Positions 59,201 through 64,000 of a DNA stretch of 64,000 bases are shown piece by piece. Each line of letters starts with the position of its first letter. The first letter of the stretch is position 1. The notes under the pieces were generated by a model. That model saw only the letters and a program-made list of their open reading frames with translations. It had not been told where the DNA came from and did no database searches. This DNA is from Gordionus sp. m RMFG-2023 (Eukaryota > Nematomorpha > Gordioida > Chordodea > Parachordodidae): positions 51,313,561-51,377,560 of the forward strand of contig NC_088775.1 of assembly GCF_954871325.1 (NCBI RefSeq), in the 5' to 3' direction. The translations under genes and the position numbers were made by a program.

Positions 59201-62200
59201 CACTTTGTATAGATAATTTCCAAGAAAAGTGGAAGCATTGCTTACTTTAAAATATATTTTATAAGTTTTCCAAATATATTAAAATTACTGTATATTTTGA
59301 CAATGATAAAGTACAAATGAGAGGACCTTTTCTTCATTACAAGAATAAAAACTTATAACAAAAATACAGCATCTTAAAATTGATTGAATAAACTAGCTTT
59401 ACTCATAAGATCTAATCTCCAACACAAAACAAATTATTAAAAATTGGCGCAATAGCGAAGAAGACTAAATTTTCATTTATGAAATTTTGATTAACTATTT
59501 AAATCATTATAAAATGTTTAATTTTATATTTTATTGTGATTTACAAGGAGCTTATATAGCTATATTATTTTATCATATTCGCTCTTATATTTTGAATTTT
59601 CCAATATTTTATTATTTGTGTTCGAAATTATCATATTTTCAAATATGATTGTTTTAAATTCTATGATTCGTTCTAATAAAATTTTTAATTCTCCAAAAAA
59701 TGATTGCAATATTAAAAAATTATCCCCCCCCCGCCGTAGAAAATTACTGGCTACGCGCCTGAATCTTCTATATTATTGGAAGGCATTTTTGGTGTTATAG
59801 TATGTATATTTGTGTTTGGAATTTGTTTCCTTATAAAAATAATCAATTTTTGTTTAGTTCTATATTTAGATCCCTTTTTATCCATTCCCAATTTAATATA
59901 AATGCAGGATGAATATCGACAGTAATAATATTATCACCATTATAAACACTTGATAACTAACTGCAATAAAGCAATTTAATATATATAATTTATTTTTATA
60001 AAATTATAAAAATTTTAATTCCTAGTATAAAAGAATGTATAAGAGGTTGGCAAAATTCTAAATCTGAAAAATCATTTAATTTTAAAATGTGTCTAGAAAT
60101 AGTTGGAATTAAAAAATCCATATCTATAGGAAGCTCACCCTCAAGGATCTTTATTTGCCAAAATCTCCATAACCTAAAATTTATTAATTTCGAATAATTA
60201 ACAATTATATTGATATATAAGTTCCTGAGAGTTAAAGCGCATAAGTCCAATATTATCACAAAAATGATCAAGTTCTTGCAATTTTTCGCTAAATATTTTG
60301 CCTAAAAATGTCATAGATTAATAACATAAATTCCATCTTGTGGTATTTGAGCATATCAATATCTTCCCAATTTTTTAATATATTATTGACCATATTTTGT
60401 TTATTCCACAACTGACACTTTTGAAATGAGCTATGGATAATTTTAAAGCGGCCACTAAGATAATATTGTGGCAGGCACATCTTGATGCTGTGGTAGAAAA
60501 TCATAACTTTCTCAAATGTTTTTCAAATTAAAGGAGTTAACTTTTGAAAAATTATTTCGATTATAAGCATTTGGCTCTTTAATTCGTTTCATTAATATTA
60601 TTTAGTTTCACCTCTTTTAGAAGAGAAAAATATTTACTGTAGAATTGTATTATTTAATCCAATCAGTATCTTCTACATCTGATAACAACACTATATCGTC
60701 TTCCATGTTTTATGATTTAAAAAGCAAATAAAAAAATAAATGTAAATAACAATTCACCTCAACATTATATATAGCAGAGACCTGCAGGCCGGGCCCTAAG
60801 CCCGGTACGGGTACCAGGGCCGGGCCGTATTTTAAAATTTTAAAATATACCCAGGCTGGGCCTGAAATTTTTAAAAAACCCCGGGCCGGGCCGCTTGAAA
60901 ATTTTTTTTAAAAATACCCGGGCAGGGCCGGGCCGTATTTTTTTAAAAAATTTATACAACATGAATTATTATATTCGTCAATTAGATATAATTATAATGA
61001 TTATATATAGTTATGATTAATATAATGTTTGATGAAAGTTAACACTAGTTAACACTCATAGTATCTATTACATAATAAAATTATAGTTTTCCTGCCATGG
61101 AATAAATACGCAAAGGATTAAATACATTATTAAATAATATATAATATATATGTTATATTTTTTATTAAAAATATCATTTTTATTTTTTTTATAAATACAT
61201 AGTATTTGTAATATATTAAATATCTGTTTAGAATTAAAAAAAAATAAATTAGTGTTGTTAAACGGCTCGTTTTGAGCCGATTTTTAAAAACGGCTAACTA
61301 AGTTTTTTATCCAGAAAAATATTATGAAAGCCTGAAAATTTTGCTCATAGAAGGAGCAAAGGTCTAGACATATAGTAACGAAATTTCGAGGCTTAGTCAA
61401 TATTTTTCTGGCAAAAATATTGAGTTAGCCGTTTTTAAAAATCGGCTCAAAACGAGCCGTTTAACAACATTAGCTAATATATTTGCTTATTAAATGTAAT
61501 AATCGCCGAAAAATATGATAAAATACGAATTAATGAATTTTTTGAATATACCAGGTCGAATATAATTTTTATAAATTCCGAGCCGGGCCTAAAAAAAATT
61601 TTTTTTAAATCTAGGCCGGGCCGGGCCCCAAAAAATTTTTAAATATTCGGGCCGAGCCTTAAATTTTTAAGCCCGGGCCGGGCCGTAAAAAATTTTTGGG
61701 AAAAAAATCCGGGCCGGGCCGAAAATTTTTTAATCTGGGCCGGGCCGTACAAATGGTACCTCTGCAGGTCTCTGATATATAGTTTCAAAATTTAAATAAA
61801 TAAATATTATTTTTATTGTATTAATATAACAAAACAAATATATTTAATATTAGGATTATTTTTTGAACAATTTTTACAATAAAATTAAAGGATGAAATAT
61901 AAAGGCGCTCGAGGATGTAGCTGTTCCTACTCTGTTTGGATATAATGTGTAAAAATGTAAATTTTTTTTAATTGAAAATTTTTTGCCAGTTAATATAATC
62001 TTGAATATAAATAAAAAAATTAAGATTTAAATAATTTAACCCATAACCCAAGTATGGTTAAAAAATCGAGATAATAATTTTAATTATTATTATTTCTAAC
62101 CCCTATTAGAAACAAAAGTTTGTTTCATAAGCCTTTGATTTATTTAAAAAAATCGAGTTGGTTCATTTATAAACTAGCTCAGATTAAGATCGATGACAGG

Positions 62201-63486
62201 TTTCAATTTTTGAAAGTCATCGGTTGAGTTTTTACAAATTAACCTAATTATCAAAATAATAATTAACCTCTTCTCTTCTTATATCAAAATCAATTTATCG
62301 ATTTTTTATTTTCCCTTTCTTTATTTAATTATTATTTGATTTTATATTTGAAAATAAAAGGTTTGATGTCGTAAATTAAAATATTTGCGAAATCCATTTA
62401 TAAAGAAATGAAATATTATATACATATAATTTTTTTGTAGGCTCAATTTAAAAAAGCTTTTGTAATTTAAATAAAATATTATCAATATTTTAAAGAAAAT
62501 AACCGTCTTTCTGCCGAACCGATCGCAGATTTTTCCCCAAAACGTAGAGCTCATCATCATACCCACAAATACCGCCTGAATATATAAAAATTATTTAAAA
62601 ATATATCAGATGATATGTATGTAAAGACCTTAAAAATTTCGAATTGATACTAAGTCATAATTTATAAATATCCATTTTAAGTTGGAAAAATAAAATACTC
62701 AATTTAAAATAACGCTTAATAATTTAACAAAAACTTATTTTGCCATCTAGGAATGTGTTAATGATTAAAATCCATTCATATTTTGTGACCTTTTGTAATG
62801 TTTCTCATTCACGATCAAGAATATAATTTTTATATAAATATTAGGGAAAATAGATTATTTCTACATTGCACGAGTTACAAATTTGACGAAAACAGAGAGG
62901 CGACTTATGATTTTAAATTTGGCTACCATTCACATTAAGTTAAAAGATATTCTATAAGTTAAAATGATACTAAATTTTATGTCACTTATATATATAGAGT
63001 ATCGGTAAGGGGCTAAAATATTGATAAAATACAATAAAAATTACGGTAAAAGAATTGCGGCCAATGTTTCATAAAAAATTATAAAACTAATTTAGAAACA
63101 TTATTTTAAACATATTTTTTAAAGCTTATACACTCCAATACTTATACATCATGAAAAGTTTTAAAGGTTCGATATTTTAACATTTTATATTCATGATATT
63201 TAAATAAAAAATTGACAGGGGGTGAAAATCAAAATACTAAATAACAAGTTAATGGCAAAATTTTATGGATTTGAAAACTAATCTTTAATGAGAGAATGCC
63301 AGATAAAAAGAATAAGCAAATATGAAAAAGAAACTTTTATTAATTATAGTGTGAAATTAAATGAGATTTAATTTAAATTAAACTTACAGTTGTAATGAGG
63401 GCCCTTTGCCAGGCCAAAAGCCCCCATGAACAATGCAGGGCGGGTGATAAAATACTCAAAATCATCATCTCCATGGCATCTGACAT
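35103..63486 (-). CDS. SVOP-like major facilitator transporter gene, partial (six exons)
   Basis: Joining minus-strand exons 63388-63486, 62504-62575, 57479-57603, 54465-54528, 35354-35479 and 35103-35234 gives about 206 codons with no stop. The product aligns end to end with the N-terminal half of metazoan SVOP (synaptic vesicle 2-related protein), an MFS-fold membrane transporter. Landmarks are [18 protein letters not shown] (TM1), [21 protein letters not shown] (TM2 and MFS motif A in the 2-3 loop), [15 protein letters not shown] (TM4), [24 protein letters not shown] (TM5), [20 protein letters not shown] (TM6) and WLPESARY (start of the central loop). All five introns are GT-AG, with phases 0, 0, 2, 0 and 0 and sizes about 0.8, 4.9, 2.95, 19.0 and 0.12 kb. 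Exons for the N-terminus lie beyond the right edge; TM7-12 were not found. It is the only host gene I can support. SVOP's substrate is not established in general. Confidence 0.9.
35354..35479 (-). CDS. SVOP-like exon E (TM5-TM6)
   Basis: 42 codons: [20 protein letters not shown], then [20 protein letters not shown] and SL. Acceptor ataAG|ATA, donor TTG|GTATGC, phase 0. It follows a 19-kb intron filled with transposons. Confidence 0.92.
35480..36173. other. start of SVOP intron 4
   Basis: AT-rich with no coding sequence. 36050-36145 is the second copy of the GGCCCTTG...GGGCCGCC dispersed repeat (compare 9065-9170). Confidence 0.5.
36050..36145. repeat. GGCCCTTG...GGGCCGCC dispersed repeat, copy 2
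   Basis: AGGCCCTTGCAGTGAACAGG and GACGATTTTAAGGGCCGCC match 9075-9160 with divergence. It lies about 30 bp left of the Sola-like insertion. Confidence 0.4.
36174..39403 (-). mobile_element. DNA transposon with long TIRs and 4-bp CTTA duplication (Sola-like candidate)
   Basis: The ends GGGTCATTCCATGACAAATC and, inverted, GGGTCATTCCATGTAAAATG are flanked by CTTA at 36170-36173 and 39404-39407. The terminal inverted repeats extend about 560 bp (36174-36735 and 38826-39403), with many substitutions but the same block order. It is 3,230 bp long. The centre carries a minus-strand transposase-like relic. The 4-bp target duplication fits the Sola superfamily; that placement is inference. A poly-G tract and a fragment resembling the Ginger-like subterminal repeat lie at 38555-38625. 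Confidence 0.85.
37200..38424 (-). pseudogene. transposase-like protein of the long-TIR element, broken
   Basis: ORF 38424-38179 reads [19 protein letters not shown] and [18 protein letters not shown], then shifts frame near 38225 to [17 protein letters not shown]. It continues through [11 protein letters not shown] near 38060-38095 and [22 protein letters not shown] 37651-37367 carries [20 protein letters not shown] then [20 protein letters not shown] and [10 protein letters not shown]. The YFSD...QYKN and WHxFATxxxKxxCDGxGGxVKR blocks are strongly conserved in a widespread family of uncharacterised animal proteins that looks transposon-borne. I infer a DDE-type RNase-H fold with D of YFSD as a catalytic residue. 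At least two frame breaks are present, so it is inactive. Confidence 0.75.
40728..41120 (+). pseudogene. hAT transposase C-terminal remnant
   Basis: ORF 40728-40916 starts [20 protein letters not shown] and contains [20 protein letters not shown]. After a stop the frames give [40 protein letters not shown] and [20 protein letters not shown] to about 41120. The W-W ... FP.LA and SxxCER.FS...GRILxxRRxxL patterns are the hAT dimerisation domain. The BED and catalytic parts are deleted. A frame change near 40990-41010 interrupts it. Confidence 0.88.
41201..41358. repeat. 79-bp tandem duplication
   Basis: ATTTATTATATTTACCTTGA through ACAATATTATATAATAC occurs at 41201-41279 and again at 41280-41358 with two differences. 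It lies inside the hAT element. Confidence 0.93.
42324..42895. repeat. subterminal tandem array, left arm (five ~117-bp units)
   Basis: Units start with GGGTATCAATCGATAGCTAA at 42324, 42440, 42566, 42680 and 42797. They run through GATCTATTCAACTGAAGGTC and CCCCATAATGGGCGGTCTGG, a poly-G tract of varying length, then GTAAAAAATAATTTTTTTGA. The last unit is a variant (AAATAAAAGCTAATTTTAAT, TTCTTGGTCTTGATAGGTAT). Confidence 0.92.
42915..43112 (+). CDS. small unrecognised ORF inside the Ginger-like element
   Basis: 65 codons, [20 protein letters not shown] then [20 protein letters not shown] and [17 protein letters not shown]. Composition is protein-like and includes a hydrophobic stretch, but I recognise no family. 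It is opposite in strand to the integrase-like relic, so it may be an exon of a second gene of the element or chance. Confidence 0.25.
   Translation: MDRIKRMKIKQFFKSFFGSNPEPEIYNMQCSILVRYSIAIFFSIDIFSVQHFYKKRDNGSSLLNK
44020..44575 (-). pseudogene. integrase-type transposase C-terminal relic (KRBA2/Ginger-like)
   Basis: Leftwards: [79 protein letters not shown], then [20 protein letters not shown] and [20 protein letters not shown]. This matches the region after the integrase core in Ginger-type transposases and the domesticated KRBA2: a GDHVLIPIPKxDR motif followed by a cysteine-rich tail. The integrase core itself is not recognised, so this is a deletion relic. A 98-bp tandem duplication (44072-44267) repeats part of the cysteine-rich region. 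Confidence 0.7.
44072..44267. repeat. 98-bp tandem duplication
   Basis: CACCTCTTATTGTTGCAACT to TGGAGATCGTCTTATT (44072-44169) is repeated at 44170-44267 with about three differences. Confidence 0.93.
44622..45395. repeat. subterminal tandem array, right arm (about seven inverted units)
   Basis: Inverted copies of the left-arm unit: GATTAGCTATCGATTGATAC CCATATC with poly-C tracts and CCCATTATGGGGCAGAGATT. Two of the seven are the variant type (near 44622-44712 and 44865-44945). The arrays differ in copy number between arms. Confidence 0.9.
49332..50674 (+). mobile_element. Mutator-like (MULE) transposon with 9-bp target duplication
   Basis: It is flanked by TATTTCAAC at 49323-49331 and 50675-50683, the 9-bp duplication typical of Mutator. 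The left end is GGTAATAGGAAAAAAAACCC; the right, inverted, is GAATCCCGGGAAAAAACCCC. The left terminal region is an array of CCCCCAGGAAATAAAA-like units (49349-49490) that finds shorter inverted partners at 50630-50668. It is 1,343 bp long with a partial transposase. It interrupts the second RTE LINE. Confidence 0.9.
49660..50327 (+). pseudogene. MULE transposase, central and C-terminal part
   Basis: ORF 49660-50133 contains [39 protein letters not shown] and [13 protein letters not shown]. In the next frame (about 50045-50110) comes [15 protein letters not shown] with the probable third catalytic glutamate, then [13 protein letters not shown] 50130-50327 continues with [20 protein letters not shown] and [19 protein letters not shown] frameshift near 50000-50045 separates the ORFs. 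The N-terminal DNA-binding region and the first catalytic aspartates are absent. The motif set is that of animal MULE transposases. Confidence 0.85.
53086..54464. other. SVOP intron 4, upstream end
   Basis: AT-rich. Apart from the dispersed repeat at about 53360-53430 (shared with 33270-33340) and a slightly GC-richer patch at 53940-54060 that I cannot assign, nothing is recognised. Confidence 0.45.
54465..54528 (-). CDS. SVOP-like exon D (loop 4-5)
   Basis: 64 bp supplying one base to finish a serine codon, then [20 protein letters not shown] and E. The family has VTLYAEFLPMKARAKCI. Acceptor aaattAG|G, donor GAG|GTTATA. This is too short for ORF searches; it was found by looking for the missing peptide. 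Confidence 0.9.
54654..57131 (-). mobile_element. hAT element in SVOP intron 3
   Basis: The left end TAGATCTGTGCGCC and the right end, inverted, TAGACCTGCATGCCG are flanked by ATTATAAC (54646-54653) and ATTATTAC (57132-57139), an 8-bp duplication with one mismatch. The subterminal regions contain GCCG-rich motifs (CGCCGTTCGGCGGTGCG, CGGCGGCTTTTTCGGCG). It is 2,478 bp long with a decayed minus-strand transposase. Confidence 0.78.
54850..56060 (-). pseudogene. hAT transposase, heavily decayed
   Basis: Traces on the minus strand include [16 protein letters not shown] near 55870-55930, EIQVEENG and [16 protein letters not shown] near 55000-55090, and [12 protein letters not shown] near 54820-54860, corresponding to the LPAxSTPSERxF dimerisation box. 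Stops are frequent. The assignment leans on the element's target duplication as much as on these fragments. Confidence 0.5.
57479..57603 (-). CDS. SVOP-like exon C (TM3-TM4)
   Basis: 125 bp: [20 protein letters not shown], then [20 protein letters not shown] and Q plus two bases. Acceptor ttttAG|GCT, donor CAATC|GTTACA (phase 2). The first 13 residues align without gaps to the family after GRKT. Confidence 0.92.
57888..59761 (+). mobile_element. hAT element, CAGGCGCGTA variant, in SVOP intron 2
   Basis: Left end CAGGCGCGTAACCATAGGGG and right end GGCTACGCGCCTG are inverted. AATCCTCT (57876-57883) and AATCTTCT (59762-59769) would be an 8-bp duplication with one mismatch if four extra C bases at the left belong to the element. 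It is 1.87 kb long. The interior holds a plus-strand transposase relic, and the right end has a C run. Confidence 0.75.
58600..59260 (+). pseudogene. hAT transposase middle region (DUF4371-associated type)
   Basis: The plus strand reads [12 protein letters not shown] near 58745-58785, then [20 protein letters not shown] near 59000-59065 and later [13 protein letters not shown] near 59170-59195. The [13 protein letters not shown] block matches EYYKISTFIPFLD of the copy at 10060-10903. Numerous stops and a missing catalytic part show it is dead. Confidence 0.65.
59990..60720 (-). pseudogene. hAT transposase fragment related to the 12615-15138 family
   Basis: ORF 60504-60289 includes [20 protein letters not shown], which parallels SRSTFYKCQTLWNKQ of the copy at 12905-14860. 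ORF 60271-59996 gives [20 protein letters not shown]. An upstream frame near 60700 begins [16 protein letters not shown]. No element ends or target duplication are seen. It is a truncated relic. Confidence 0.5.
60775..61774. mobile_element. non-autonomous hAT element with GGGCCGGGCC repeats, 1,000 bp
   Basis: Ends CAGAGACCTGCAGGCCGGG and CTCTGCAGGTCTCTG are flanked by a perfect 8-bp duplication ATATATAG (60767-60774 and 61775-61782). Terminal and subterminal sequences match the element at 40150-42082, but no transposase remains. A foldback MITE is inserted at 61251-61471. Confidence 0.95.
61251..61471. repeat. foldback MITE (GTTGTTAAACGGCTCG family), best copy
   Basis: AGTGTTGTTAAACGGCTCGT at the left and its inverse ending ACGAGCCGTTTAACAACATT at the right form a near-perfect palindrome of about 220 bp. 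TTAG lies at both borders. Confidence 0.88.
61783..62503. other. SVOP intron 2, AT-rich
   Basis: No element or coding sequence recognised. Confidence 0.5.
62504..62575 (-). CDS. SVOP-like exon B (TM2 and motif A)
   Basis: 24 codons, [20 protein letters not shown] then GRKT. The D-R-F-G-R-K pattern is the MFS loop 2-3 signature. Acceptor ttcAG|GCG, donor ACG|GTTATT, phase 0 on both sides. The longer open frame at 62342-62566 runs past the donor into intron. Confidence 0.92.
62576..63387. other. SVOP intron 1, AT-rich
   Basis: 812 bp between exons A and B. No repeat was recognised; it is the only long intron here that looks free of transposons. Confidence 0.6.
63388..63486 (-). CDS. SVOP-like exon A (TM1)
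   Basis: 33 codons, [20 protein letters not shown] onward to QRALITT. Acceptor ttcatAG before ATG; donor ACT|GTAAGT is consensus. The initial ATG is internal: the family has MADAMEMM here, so translation starts further upstream. Confidence 0.92.
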
Positions 63487-64000
63487 CTATGAAAAACAAG
63501 AAAAAGTTATAACTTGAGTTAGAAAGAATATTAACTAAACAAATCATTGTTTATTATTGTTATTTTATCATTACTATTTTGTAATATTTTGTAGCTAGTT
63601 ACTTTGTATGAAAAAGTAATTGTATAAAAAAGGAAACTTTCGCCTATTTTAACTAAAAAAGTAACATACTATATGTCTTAGTATGTAAAAAAATAGATAT
63701 ATATATATATATATATACATATATAGATAAGCTCCAAATGTCAATCAGATGGATTGTAGACATCTGATTGGTAAAAAAGAATTATTATTATGTAATGTAA
63801 AAAGATAATAATTATTATAATAATATATTTTTTTAAAAATATATATTTTTGTAAAATTAATTCATTGAAAAATTTTTGTTAAATTTATAAAAAAAGAAGA
63901 AATAATAATTATATAATTTTATGAAATAAAGAAATTTTGAATAATTTAAATAGTATTTTGTTATACTTATTCTATCGTTTAATACAATTCAATATCAACT
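63487..64000. other. SVOP intron upstream of exon A
   Basis: AT-rich with an AT microsatellite at about 63695-63727. No further exon was recognised before the window edge. Confidence 0.5.

Overview
The window is a strongly AT-rich eukaryotic (animal) genomic segment, by eye about three quarters or more A+T. It holds one recognisable host gene, stretched over at least 28 kb, in a landscape made almost entirely of dead transposable elements. The spliceosomal introns, the synaptic-vesicle-2-related (SVOP-like) transporter gene, and the mix of hAT, Tc1/mariner, pogo-like, Mutator-like, Ginger-like, RTE LINE and Gypsy-type copies all point to a metazoan. An arthropod with a low-GC genome is my best guess, but the sequence alone does not fix the species. 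I saw no prokaryotic genes, rRNA or CRISPR array.

Host gene. Six exons of an SVOP-like major-facilitator transporter lie on the minus strand: 63388-63486, 62504-62575, 57479-57603, 54465-54528, 35354-35479 and 35103-35234. All junctions are GT-AG and the reading frame is kept across five introns. Together they give about 206 codons covering roughly TM1-2 to the loop after TM6. The 5' exons lie beyond the right edge, and I did not recognise the 3' exons (TM7-12). Short exons and long repeat-filled introns hide this gene from simple ORF searching. Intron 4 alone is about 19 kb.

Layout. 1-3.9 kb: a Gypsy-type LTR fossil interrupted by a mariner-like element. 4.3-12 kb: tRNA-like repeats, several hAT elements and foldback MITEs. 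12.2-22.1 kb: a large foldback element whose left arm was hit by two hAT elements, one of which carries a third hAT. 22.4-29.8 kb: mariner-like and hAT relics and a decayed ~280-bp tandem repeat. 29.9-32.9 kb: an RTE-type LINE with target-site duplication. 33.8-34.6 kb: a pogo/Tigger-like element with a nested MITE. 36.2-39.4 kb: a DNA transposon with ~560-bp terminal inverted repeats and 4-bp CTTA duplications (Sola-like candidate). 39.5-53.1 kb: a second RTE LINE split by a Gypsy-type fossil (whose own LTR was hit by a hAT and a Ginger-like element) and by a Mutator-like element. 54.7-61.8 kb: more hAT copies within SVOP introns.

System-level message. Many insertions can be dated relative to one another because their target duplications survive (8 bp for hAT, 9 bp for the Mutator-like copy, TA for mariner types, 4 bp for the Gypsy-type and Sola-like copies). 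The hAT families here carry distinctive GC-rich subterminal repeats that differ by family, while several otherwise different elements share the same terminal GTTGTTAAA. The transposases appear broken, so most copies look like fossils; the host transporter frame survives within them.
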